Shown one piece after another: positions 43,379-51,032 of a stretch of DNA of 64,000 bases (positions are counted from its first letter, which is position 1; every line of letters starts with the position of its first letter). A program made the position numbers and the translations under genes. The notes under the pieces were generated by a model. That model was not told the origin of the DNA, ran no database searches, and was given only the letters and a program-made list of their open reading frames with translations. Source of the DNA: JAXMHN01 sp964578605 (GTDB taxonomy: Bacteria > Verrucomicrobiota > Verrucomicrobiia > Limisphaerales > SIBE01); the NCBI GenBank assembly GCA_964578605.1, contig CAZODO010000018.1, positions 1 to 64,000 of the forward strand, given 5' to 3'.

Positions 43379-46261
43379 ATGACCACGGTCGTGATGGAAC
43401 CTGCCCAGGAAACAGCCGCCTCCTGTGACTATTGCGGAGCGCCCCTGCCGCCGCAGCGTGATCCGGGAGACGGAGCCTCCTCGAAAAACAGGTCGAAGTT
43501 CTGCTGCTATGGCTGCCGGGTTTTGGGAGAGAGTGGCCGGCGCGCAGTTCCCGCCCCAAAAGGGCAGACCTCCGTCTGGATCAAAGTGGCCGCCAGCGCG
43601 GCCATTTTCGGCCAGATGATGATCCTGGACCTCGCGGTGAACCTCACCACGCCGGATCCCGAGGCGCATCGGCTTTTGCATTGGGCTTTGTTCGTCGGCG
43701 CCGCGGTCGTGCTCTGGTTGCACGGCCCGGCTCTCTTCCGGACGGTGCGCCAGCAATTCCCGCGTCCGACGATCGAACTCATGTTCTCGGCCGGAATCGT
43801 GGGGGCGTTTGCCGCCTCGGTGTATGCGTCTCTCACCGGTGTGGGGGCGGTCTACTACGAAATCGTGGCGGTCCTGTTGACCGTTTACACCGCCGGCAGA
43901 ACCCTCCAGGCCCAAGGGCGCAACCGCGCTTTCGCCGAAGCGCAACGTTTCCACGAAACCTTCGCCACCGCCCGCCGCGTCCTCCAGAACGGCACCGATC
44001 TCCAGGTCCCCTCCGCCCAAATCCAAGTCGGCGAGCAGGTCCGGGTCCTGGCTGGCGAACCCATCCCGGTGGATGGACGGATCGTGGCCGGTCAAGCGTT
44101 CGTGCAGCAGGCGCCCCTGAGCGGCGAGCCTTTTCCCGTGGTGCGGCGTCCCGGCGATGAGGTCCTTGCCGGGTCCTACTCGGAAGACGGCGAGTTGCTC
44201 ATCACCGCGACGCGTGCGGGGTCCGGCCGGCATTTGGACGAGCTCTTGACGCTCGCGACTCAGGCGCGAGGGATTCCTTCGCGCATCCAGGCCCAAGCCG
44301 ATCGAATTGTGGCGTGGTTTCTGCCCTTCGTCCTCATCACCGCCTTGGGCACGCTGGTATTCTGGGGGTGGAAAACCGGTTGGCAGGCCGGGTTGTTCAA
44401 TGCCCTGGCGGTGCTGGTCGTGGCTTGCCCTTGCGCCATGGGATTGGCCACGCCGATCGCCCTCTGGAACTCAATGGCTGCGATGGCGGCGCGCGGTTTG
44501 GTGGTGCGAAGCGCCGATGCCATCGAGCACCTGGCCAGTTTGACTCATGTGGCTTTCGACAAAACGGGCACCTTGACCGAGGAAGGTTGTTCCATGGTGG
44601 ACCTGACGACGATCGGCAGCGCCGAGCAACGTCAGCAAATCCAGGCGATGATCCGGGTTGTCGAGGACAGCAGCCCCCACCCAATCGCCCAGGCGTTTCG
44701 CGCTCTGCCCAGGATGGGCGAACAGGACCGCGCGTACCGGCTGGGCAACACGAAAACCGTCCCCGCGCTGGGAGTGGAAGCCTGGGTGTCCGCCGCGGAC
44801 GGGACCGAGTACCACGTTCGGATCGGCCAGCGTGGTCTCATGACAAACCTGGAAGGCGAAGCCGCATTGCGCCAGCAGCTTGCCGATGGCCCGGGCGACC
44901 AGCTCATCTATGTGCAAGTGAACGGCCAACTCTCAGCCATCGCCGCCGTGCGGGAGCAGGTGCGGGCTTCGGCGGCGGACGTCTTTAAGGCGCTGGAAGG
45001 GTTGGGTCTGCAATCGTCCATTCTGACAGGCGACTCTTCCGATCGCGTCGCCCGCCTCGGATTGCCTGGATCGATTGGGAGCTTGACGGCCCCCGGCAAG
45101 GCGGCACTGCTCAATGCCTGGCAGGCCGAGGGGCAACGCATCGGCTTTGTCGGGGACGGCATTAACGATGCGCCCGCCCTCAACGCCGCGGCCTTTGGGA
45201 TCAGCTTGGGACACGGTTCCGGCCTGAGCCAGGCCAGCGCCGGCGCGGTCCTCTACGGCGGCGACCTGGCAGTCGTTCCCTGGGCGATTGACCTCTCTCG
45301 ACGGGTCAAACGCGCCGTGCGTTCGAATCTCGCCTTCGCGGCATTTTACAACCTCGTGGGCATCGTCCTGGCGGTCAGTGGATATCTTCACCCGGTTGCC
45401 GCTGTTTTGCTGATGGTCATTTCCAGCCTGACGGTCTCCTGGCGGGCAACACGGGCCTCACGGGGTGACGAGTTCTGCTGTGTGCCTGCCTCTGGCCGGG
45501 CGGCATCCGCCAGCACCGCCGCTCGGAAACCGGCTGCTCCGCGCCTGGCTGGCGCTGCATGGCCCGCGAAGCTGCTGACGCGATGGAGTCTGGCGGGTTT
45601 CTTGATCCTGCTGCAGGCCCCGTTCATCATTTACCTGGGGCGGTTGCCCTTCTGGCCGGCTCTTGGCGTCGCGCTGGTCTGCGGCATCCTGGGTTTCGGA
45701 ATCGTCGGGTTCAGCCACCGGATCATGGACGGGACCGCGTCCACCTTGAAGTACCATTGGCAAATGAGCGTGGCCATGCTCGCGGTGGGCAATTGGGGGA
45801 TGATTCTCGGATGGTGGGTGGAAGCCGGGTTCGCGCCGGTGGTGGGTCAGCACCTGATGCTGGGTTGTTGTGCGCACGGATCCGCTTCAAGCGCCCAGCC
45901 CGCGATCCCCTGGATGTATATTGGCATGGTCCTGTTCAGCTTGCCGTTCATGGTCAGCCGGCCGGAACGAGGCCAAACCTGGCTCATGCCGGTGATCGGC
46001 GGCATCCTTTCAACCGTCGGCATGGTGGCGGGCATGGCCTATGGCACCTCGATCGGGCTTGCCTTGGCTGGAACGGCCAGAGTCTCTCGGTTCCTTTGGG
46101 CACTGGGTTCCATGATCGCTGGCATGCTCATCGGCATGGCCATCGGTTGCGAATCCGGCCGCGCTGCCGCCTGGCTCTGGAACCGCCCTTCGCGCAAGCA
46201 AACCACGGCCGGTGCGGAAATGACCCAACGCCGCCAACAGCAAGATTCGATCCGACGGTGA
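43379..46261 (+). CDS. ccoI: CcoI-type copper P-ATPase with an extra C-terminal membrane domain
   Basis: Probably exports copper for the oxidase CuB site. The 960-residue product has an N-terminal metal-binding region (CDYCGAPL and FCCYGCR), membrane helices, the copper-site CPC (first Cys at residue 350), DKTGTLT with the phosphorylated Asp394, and GDGINDAPAL. The ATPase fold is complete by about residue 700. A further 240 residues follow, with five or six more helices and a Met/His/Cys-containing stretch (HLMLGCCAHG); this is not part of the standard enzyme. It starts 11 nt after ccoP. Confidence 0.93.
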   Translation: MTTVVMEPAQETAASCDYCGAPLPPQRDPGDGASSKNRSKFCCYGCRVLGESGRRAVPAPKGQTSVWIKVAASAAIFGQMMILDLAVNLTTPDPEAHRLLHWALFVGAAVVLWLHGPALFRTVRQQFPRPTIELMFSAGIVGAFAASVYASLTGVGAVYYEIVAVLLTVYTAGRTLQAQGRNRAFAEAQRFHETFATARRVLQNGTDLQVPSAQIQVGEQVRVLAGEPIPVDGRIVAGQAFVQQAPLSGEPFPVVRRPGDEVLAGSYSEDGELLITATRAGSGRHLDELLTLATQARGIPSRIQAQADRIVAWFLPFVLITALGTLVFWGWKTGWQAGLFNALAVLVVACPCAMGLATPIALWNSMAAMAARGLVVRSADAIEHLASLTHVAFDKTGTLTEEGCSMVDLTTIGSAEQRQQIQAMIRVVEDSSPHPIAQAFRALPRMGEQDRAYRLGNTKTVPALGVEAWVSAADGTEYHVRIGQRGLMTNLEGEAALRQQLADGPGDQLIYVQVNGQLSAIAAVREQVRASAADVFKALEGLGLQSSILTGDSSDRVARLGLPGSIGSLTAPGKAALLNAWQAEGQRIGFVGDGINDAPALNAAAFGISLGHGSGLSQASAGAVLYGGDLAVVPWAIDLSRRVKRAVRSNLAFAAFYNLVGIVLAVSGYLHPVAAVLLMVISSLTVSWRATRASRGDEFCCVPASGRAASASTAARKPAAPRLAGAAWPAKLLTRWSLAGFLILLQAPFIIYLGRLPFWPALGVALVCGILGFGIVGFSHRIMDGTASTLKYHWQMSVAMLAVGNWGMILGWWVEAGFAPVVGQHLMLGCCAHGSASSAQPAIPWMYIGMVLFSLPFMVSRPERGQTWLMPVIGGILSTVGMVAGMAYGTSIGLALAGTARVSRFLWALGSMIAGMLIGMAIGCESGRAAAWLWNRPSRKQTTAGAEMTQRRQQQDSIRR

Positions 46262-46602
46262 GTCTCACGCGGCAGGGCGGGTCCTTCTCCAGCGTGGCGC
46301 AGTGGGATTCGCCTTGCGACCTCGGCGACCCGGTCACGCCAGCTTGGCGTCTGTCGAATCGCATTTGTAACCCTAATTGAAACCCGGGAAAGTGCCAGCA
46401 AACAGAACTGTACACAGATGTGTACACTTGCGTAAGTGGCATCATTGCAGAACGTTATGACGCAATATGTCACGCGTCCCAACGCGCAAGTCTCTTCCTT
46501 AATAATTCACTCTAATCAATGGAGATCAGTGGTCCCTAGGTCCTCATTCTCATTCAGCTATGCCGCGGTGCTTGCTTCGGCGCTATGGCAACGAGTGACG
46601 CT
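46262..46602. other. Spacer at the left edge of the accessory island
   Basis: No gene is seen on either strand with support. It contains an 18-bp palindrome at 46409-46426 and falls to lower GC near 46480-46520. It separates the cbb3 operon from the toxin-antitoxin region. Confidence 0.55.
46409..46426. promoter_or_regulatory. 18-bp operator-like palindrome
   Basis: TGTACACA-GA-TGTGTACA: two perfect 8-bp arms separated by 2 bp. The half-site TGTGTA recurs in inverted orientation before the AbiEi gene at 47176. It may bind a repressor; no gene starts directly beside it. Confidence 0.5.
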
Positions 46603-46887
46603 TCAATAAGAAGCGGTCGTTCTCCGCTCGATCCACGCGCGATGCCTCTGCCGTTCCGACGCCAGCGTCTCCTCAACGCGGGACGCTTCGGACGCCGAGA
46701 ACAACAGCGCCGCCGGCAATTCTTCACCGCACACCCCACAAAGCTTGTGACGGCGCGCGTAAATGATGGAAGCACACCGGGGACAACGCAGCCAAGGCCT
46801 CGGGCGGACAATGTGCCGGACCAGCGGAAAAGGCGGGGTGTCTTGCCAGCCGTTCTCCACACATGAAATGTCCATCTTTGCTGTCAT
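46603..46887 (-). CDS. Small zinc-ribbon protein
   Basis: A 94-residue protein. LRCPRCASIIYARRHKLCGVCGEELP holds CPRC and CGVCG, two Cys pairs spaced as in a zinc ribbon (shown here as separate motifs: CPRC, then CGVCG). A charged helical C-terminus (ASERQRHRAWIERR) follows. The start is ATG 46887 with a weak GGAAA upstream. Function unknown; possibly nucleic-acid binding. Confidence 0.6.
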   Translation of the reverse strand: MTAKMDISCVENGWQDTPPFPLVRHIVRPRPWLRCPRCASIIYARRHKLCGVCGEELPAALLFSASEASRVEETLASERQRHRAWIERRTTASY

Positions 46888-47194
46888 AGGTTTCCGTTCG
46901 GGAGGGAGAACACGTGGGAGCTTCGAAGGTTGGTTATAAATCCGGGGACCGTTTCCACTCCGGCAACGTCCTGGGATGGTGAGGGCAGTACAATTCGCTG
47001 ACCCAGAGCCCCCTAATTGCACGCGGACAAGTCGCTGTCTATCGGGGACATCTGCAAGACCCTGCGGATTTCCAGGGCGACATTCTATCGGTATCTCGCG
47101 GCTGCCTGATTTTGGACTGGTTCGGAACTGGGACTGAGCAGCGAGCGTGTGTAATACCATTGACAGTTGTGGCTGTGTGTATATGTTTTTACAC
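46888..47194. other. Spacer with recombinase remnant and operator
   Basis: Contains the recombinase remnant (47017-47109) and the inverted repeat (47176-47195) before the AbiEi gene. Nothing else is recognised. Confidence 0.55.
47017..47109 (+). pseudogene. Serine recombinase C-terminal remnant, copy 1
   Basis: Translation gives the terminal helix-turn-helix of a resolvase/invertase (IGDICKTLRISRATFYRYL, then AAA and a stop at 47107-47109). A stop codon lies just upstream at 47014, and no catalytic domain is present. The same C-terminus recurs at 50215-50306. Confidence 0.8.
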
Positions 47195-47195
47195 A
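47176..47195. promoter_or_regulatory. Inverted repeat before the AbiEi-type operon
   Basis: TGTGTA-N8-TACACA is a perfect 6-bp inverted repeat that ends at the chosen ATG. AbiEi-type antitoxins autoregulate by binding inverted repeats in their promoter, so this is a plausible operator. Confidence 0.55.
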
Positions 47196-47803
47196 TGCGA
47201 CAGACGATGACGCAACAAGACCGGGTGCTGGCCCTCGCCCAGAAGAAGAAGATTCTGCGGTTGAAAGATGTTACGGACGAGGGCCTGCATCCTGAGCATC
47301 TCCGCCGTCTGCATCGGAAGGGTCTGCTGGTGCGAAGCGACCGTGGCGTGTATCGGCTGGCCGAGAGCGAGTATTCAGAGAAGCTGAGATTGGCGGAGAT
47401 TGCTAAGCGCGTTCCCAACGGCGTGGTGTGTCTGCTGAGCGCCCTGCTATTTCACGAGATCGGAACTCAACTCCCCAACGAGGTATGGCTGGCCGTAAAA
47501 CGCGGTGCCGCTCTACCGCGTGGGGTGCGAACCGGGCTTCGGGTCGTAACGGTTTCTGAACCGTCTTTTGGGACCGGAATTGAGGAACAGGAGATCGACG
47601 GCGTTCGGGTAAAAGTTTATTGCCCAGCCAAGTCCATCGCCGACTGTTTCAGGTTCAGGAGCACGGTGGGCCTGGACGTGGCACTGGAGGCCCTGCGAGA
47701 GGCGTGGCGCAAGCGCAAGGTCACGATGGCCGACCTGGACCGGTTCGCTAAAATCGACAGGGTGACAAACGTGATGCGCCCCTACCTGGAGATGCTGACG
47801 TGA
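47195..47803 (+). CDS. AbiEi-family antitoxin
   Basis: A 202-residue protein of the type IV AbiE system, expected to repress its operon and counter the partner toxin. The N-terminal winged helix (LRLKDVTDEGLHPEHLRRLHRKGLL is the recognition region; key residues HPEHLRRL) is followed by a wing (RSDRGVYRL) and the AbiEi C-terminal domain with VPNGVVCLLSALLFHEIG and CPAKSIADCF. ATG 47195 is chosen; 47207 is possible. The stop overlaps the downstream GTG start (GTGA). Confidence 0.88.
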   Translation: MRQTMTQQDRVLALAQKKKILRLKDVTDEGLHPEHLRRLHRKGLLVRSDRGVYRLAESEYSEKLRLAEIAKRVPNGVVCLLSALLFHEIGTQLPNEVWLAVKRGAALPRGVRTGLRVVTVSEPSFGTGIEEQEIDGVRVKVYCPAKSIADCFRFRSTVGLDVALEALREAWRKRKVTMADLDRFAKIDRVTNVMRPYLEMLT

Positions 47804-48723
47804 AGGGGAAGACCATCCAGAACATGGCCGCGTCCGTTTACGCCCGGCTGTTGAAGCGAATCGAGCTTGGCGACGAGGATTTTCAATTTGTGCTCATGCG
47901 ATACGGCGCGGAGCGGTTGATGTATCGGCTGAGCCAGTCCGAACACGCGGCCAACTTCGTGCTCAAGGGGGCCATGTTGTTTCTGGTTTGGACGGGGGCA
48001 CAATACCGCGCTACCAAAGACATGGACCTGCTGGCCCTGAAATCCGCGTCAGTGGATCGGTTGCGGGACATCTTCCGGGGGCTGTGCGAGTTGCCTGTCG
48101 CCAATGATGGGCTGGCGTTCGAGCCTGACAGTGTGCAGGCCGAGGAAATCCGGGAGGACAACCTGTATCAGGGCGTGCGCGTGACGTTGATAGCACGACT
48201 GGGCAAGGCCAGGGTTCCGATCCAGGTGGACATCGGCTTCGGTGACGCTGTAACGCCCAAGGCTATCCAGACCAACTTCCCGACCTTGCTTGATTTTCCG
48301 GCACCGCGCCTGGCGATGTATCCCAAGGAGACGGTCGTGGCAGAGAAGTTCGAGGCGATGGTGAAGCTCGGCCTGGCCAACAGCCGGATGAAGGATTTCT
48401 ACGACATCTGGGCGCTGTCGCGGGAGTTCGACTTCGATGGCAGCGTGCTGTCCGCCGCGATCCAAGCCACGTTCAAGCGCAGGAAGACGGCGCTGACCCC
48501 GACCATGCCGCTGGCGTTGACACCGGAGTTCAGCGGCGACCCGTTAAAGCAGACGCAGTGGAAGGCATTTGTGCGCCGGAGCAGGCTCAAGCTGGCAACC
48601 GAGGGCTTGGAACAAGTCGTGGTCCAGATCAGGAGCTTCCTGGAGGCCCCGGTGGTCGCCGCCAGCCAGGGTGAGAGGCTGAAAGCGGCCTGGGCCAAGG
48701 GAGGCCCCTGGCAGCCATCGTAG
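47800..48723 (+). CDS. AbiEii-family nucleotidyltransferase toxin
   Basis: A 307-residue protein. FVLKGAMLFLVW and the acidic KDMDLLAL form the nucleotidyltransferase active site of the AbiEii/DUF1814 family, whose studied members block growth by modifying tRNA with nucleotides or by binding GTP. PKETVVAEKFEAMVKLGLAN and RMKDFYDIWAL are further family motifs. The start is GTG 47800, overlapping the antitoxin stop by 4 nt. All key residues appear intact. Confidence 0.9.
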   Translation: MKGKTIQNMAASVYARLLKRIELGDEDFQFVLMRYGAERLMYRLSQSEHAANFVLKGAMLFLVWTGAQYRATKDMDLLALKSASVDRLRDIFRGLCELPVANDGLAFEPDSVQAEEIREDNLYQGVRVTLIARLGKARVPIQVDIGFGDAVTPKAIQTNFPTLLDFPAPRLAMYPKETVVAEKFEAMVKLGLANSRMKDFYDIWALSREFDFDGSVLSAAIQATFKRRKTALTPTMPLALTPEFSGDPLKQTQWKAFVRRSRLKLATEGLEQVVVQIRSFLEAPVVAASQGERLKAAWAKGGPWQPS

Positions 48724-48766
48724 GACTCACTGGTGGTTGAGGTCGCGGGATTTCACCCAAACGACC

Positions 48767-48788
48767 GGTTTCAACTTCTGTTGAAACC
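48767..48788. terminator. Hairpin between convergent genes
   Basis: A perfect 9-bp stem GGTTTCAAC / GTTGAAACC with a TTCT loop lies between the ends of the AbiEii gene and the ankyrin gene. The following T-tract is poor on both strands, so termination is likely but not proven. Confidence 0.55.
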
Positions 48789-48797
48789 CCGCCTTTC

Positions 48798-49493
48798 TCA
48801 CTTCACCAGCTTGGCGATATACTTTCTCAGGCTGCTGGCCGGGATTCTCGTCATGTTGGCGTCCAGTTTCACCTGCCGGAGCTTCCCCTCATTTAGAAGC
48901 TTTGTAACAAACGCCTCCTCCACGCTGAGCAACTCGGCGACTTTGCCGATGGTATAGAGTTGGTCAACCGCCTCGCCAACGAGCGACCGGTCGATTTGGA
49001 CCTCCATCAAGTGAGCGAGATGCGTTTGGTCACGCCGCTTGGCCAGCTCCAAAGGACTAAGGCGTTCGGCATTCTGGATGTCAGGGTCCGCGCCACGCGA
49101 CAGGAGCAGCTTCACCATTTTCACCGAACCTTTGCGGACGGCATCATGAAGGGGCGTATCCCCGCCCCATGCCCCATCGGCGCTCTGCCTTATTGGCTCC
49201 TGTTCATTGGGATTAGCCCCAAACTCAAGAAGCAAGTGTACCATCTCGACCGAATCATCCCAGATGGCAACACCCATTGGAGAGTTTACGCACTGGTCGT
49301 CATCCTCTTGCACGTCGGCCCCCTCGCTGAGTAGTTGCCGGGTTTTTGCCAGGTGGCCTACAAGCTGGTTGACGTAGCGAATAACGCAGAACCGCAAGGA
49401 CGGCAGGCGGCTGTTGTCGCCACGCTCCAGGCGCAGGTCAAAGCCCTGTCGAAGGTCTTCGCGTATGCCAAAGATCAAATGGATTGAGATCAA
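48798..49493 (-). CDS. Ankyrin-repeat protein with a C-terminal helix-turn-helix
   Basis: A 231-residue frame. Three ankyrin-type repeats are visible (GVAIWDDSVEMVHLLLEFGA; TPLHDAVRKGSVKMVKLLLS; SPLELAKRRDQTHLAHLM). The last 60 residues form a MerR/excisionase-like helix-turn-helix (YTIGKVAELLSVEEAFVTKL). The first 40-50 residues lie antisense to an ATPase-operon fragment and are unlikely to be original; no better start exists before the second repeat, so the gene may be 5'-truncated or newly fused. It lies 27 nt after the orphan AbiEi-like gene on the same strand. Confidence 0.7.
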   Translation of the reverse strand: MISIHLIFGIREDLRQGFDLRLERGDNSRLPSLRFCVIRYVNQLVGHLAKTRQLLSEGADVQEDDDQCVNSPMGVAIWDDSVEMVHLLLEFGANPNEQEPIRQSADGAWGGDTPLHDAVRKGSVKMVKLLLSRGADPDIQNAERLSPLELAKRRDQTHLAHLMEVQIDRSLVGEAVDQLYTIGKVAELLSVEEAFVTKLLNEGKLRQVKLDANMTRIPASSLRKYIAKLVK

Positions 49494-49550
49494 CGGATTC
49501 CGCTCTTTCGGCGATGGGCCTCAGCGCCTTGGATTTGCCGCTCCGGTCAA
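49345..49550 (+). pseudogene. Fragment of an ATPase operon
   Basis: Two overlapping pieces are read on the plus strand. One is a C-terminus ending in AYAKDQMD and a stop at 49486-49488. The other starts at ATG 49467 with MPKIKWIEINGFRSFG, the N-terminal signature of RecF/OLD-type AAA ATPases, and breaks off before its Walker A motif, near 49550. The overlap is as expected for adjacent genes. Both are cut by minus-strand genes on either side. Confidence 0.65.
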
Positions 49551-50147
49551 ACGTTGCACGATGGGCTGCATCCACGCTGGGAGCTTGGGTGTGAGTGCTG
49601 CCAGTTCCGCCTTCGTGTCAGCGTCCAACCTCGCTCGCAGTGATTCAAGCCGCGCTGGCTCCAAGCCGCGCTCGCGCAAATGACGGATTGCTTGGATCAC
49701 CAGTCCGGCAGGCCGACCCGCGCCCAGCAAGAAACGGGGAGCTGCGCGACGGAAGACCAAGATCAATTTATCCAACCTCACCTGGCGCGGCGACCCGTTG
49801 GTTAGAACCACGATCCTGCCTGGCACCTGCTCTGAAAGCCCGAGCAGGTTCGCCGCGTAAGCGCCGGACACCTGCCATTGGGCGCTACTGCCCTCCATCA
49901 ATGCCCTCACCGCCGACATCGGGTCGGGCGCAGTCTGGCCGGTCACGGGATGGGGGCGCGGCAGGTCATAAAGGCCCTGGCGAATGCGCCGGATTTTCCC
50001 GGCTTTTGCCAGTCGGCTCAGAGCTTGGCCCACGGCCAAGGCGTTGCCATACCGTGTAAAATGCTTGGCTGATACGGCCTCAGCATTCGGCCTGGCACGC
50101 AGAGACCGTAACACCTTGCTCTCAATGCTTTGCGAGGTATTCTTCAT
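49521..50147 (-). CDS. Orphan AbiEi-like (DUF6088) antitoxin
   Basis: A 208-residue protein. The N-terminal SIESKVLRSLRARPN, HFTRYGNALAVGQALSRL and KIRRIRQGLYDLPRPHP are typical of DUF6088, a winged-helix antitoxin group related to AbiEi. QWQVSGAYAANLLGLSEQ and GSPRQVRLDK complete the AbiEi-type C-terminal domain. No AbiEii toxin is next to it; the following gene on the strand is the ankyrin-helix-turn-helix protein. Confidence 0.82.
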   Translation of the reverse strand: MKNTSQSIESKVLRSLRARPNAEAVSAKHFTRYGNALAVGQALSRLAKAGKIRRIRQGLYDLPRPHPVTGQTAPDPMSAVRALMEGSSAQWQVSGAYAANLLGLSEQVPGRIVVLTNGSPRQVRLDKLILVFRRAAPRFLLGAGRPAGLVIQAIRHLRERGLEPARLESLRARLDADTKAELAALTPKLPAWMQPIVQRLTGAANPRR

Positions 50148-50214
50148 GCGTTCATTGTCAAAAAGACGGACCAGTTATTTTGACCGATACAAGCCCCTTC
50201 TACTGGGAAAGAAG

Positions 50215-50306
50215 CTGCACACCGACAAACGATGCCCGTCGCGGACATCTGCAAGACGCTGCGAATTTCTAGGGCGATATTCTACAGGTATCTGGCGGCG
50301 AGCTGA
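50215..50306 (+). pseudogene. Serine recombinase C-terminal remnant, copy 2
   Basis: VADICKTLRISRAIFYRYLA, then AS and a stop at 50304-50306, matches the remnant at 47017-47109. LHTDK precedes it in another frame, as LHADK does in copy 1, so a single-base frameshift lies between. It directly precedes the AbrB/PIN operon. Confidence 0.8.
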
Positions 50307-50343
50307 GTTTGACGGAATCAGAGCGTAGGATAATCTTACGAGT

Positions 50344-50625
50344 GTGACGACAACGATTACAGTAACCACAAAGCGCCAGGTGGTGTTGCCCAAGTCCATG
50401 TGCGAACGTAAGCGCATCCGACCAGGGACCTCCCTGCGGATCACCGAGGTCGGTGACGGCTTCTACGTGACGCCCGTGCCGGAGCCGACCGAAGCCGAAC
50501 TGGCGGCGGTGTTCAAGGCACTGGATGGGGGACGACGCACCCGGCCCATCACGGCTGAGGATGAGGCTGTCATCCAGGACGAGATCACGAAATTCCGGGC
50601 TGAACAGCGGAGGCGCAAAACGTGA
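50344..50625 (+). CDS. AbrB/SpoVT-family antitoxin
   Basis: A 93-residue protein with a SpoVT/AbrB swapped-hairpin DNA-binding domain (TVTTKRQVVLPKSMCERKRI region; GTSLRITEVGDGFYVTPV) and a charged helical tail that would bind the toxin. The start is GTG 50344. A GATAAT at 50329-50334 with TTGACG at 50309-50314 places the probable transcript start at or next to the GTG, so the mRNA may be leaderless. The stop overlaps the PIN gene start (GTGA). Confidence 0.85.
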   Translation: MTTTITVTTKRQVVLPKSMCERKRIRPGTSLRITEVGDGFYVTPVPEPTEAELAAVFKALDGGRRTRPITAEDEAVIQDEITKFRAEQRRRKT

Positions 50626-51032
50626 CCATCGTCGTGGACACGAACGTCGTGGTCTCGGCGGCGTTCTGGCCCAAGAGCGAAGATCGTCGCTGCTTCGTCC
50701 TCCTGGCGCGGCGGAAGTGCCGCCTGGCAGTTACCGAGGCCATCCTGGACGAATATCGAACCCTGGCGACGCGGATCGGACGCCGGGAGTGTCCCGACAA
50801 AGACCCCACCCCTTTCCTGGACTGGATCGAGCGCGTGGCCCTGCTGGTGGAACCATCCCCCTTGGGCAAGCGGCGCAGTCGGGACGCCAAGGATGACCCA
50901 TTTCTCGCTTGTGCCCTGGCCAGCCGCGCCGAGTTCATCGTGACGAAGGACAAAGACCTTTTGGCGCTGGAAAAACCCTTCGGCGTGGAGATCGTCACGC
51001 CTAGGGATTTCTACCGCAGGTTGGAGTCGTAG
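50622..51032 (+). CDS. PIN-domain toxin (VapC-like)
   Basis: A 136-residue ribonuclease-type toxin. PIN acidic residues are seen in VVDTNVVVSA (Asp6), EAILDEY, KDDPFLACAL and VTKDKDLLAL. The form is that of the putative-toxin PIN subfamily (COG1569). It is translationally coupled to the AbrB-type antitoxin. The active site looks intact. Confidence 0.9.
   Translation: MTIVVDTNVVVSAAFWPKSEDRRCFVLLARRKCRLAVTEAILDEYRTLATRIGRRECPDKDPTPFLDWIERVALLVEPSPLGKRRSRDAKDDPFLACALASRAEFIVTKDKDLLALEKPFGVEIVTPRDFYRRLES

Noticed and set aside
46554..46862. 102-residue minus-strand frame overlapping the zinc-ribbon gene
   Set aside because: Arg-rich and without motifs; the other frame has paired CxxC motifs and is preferred.
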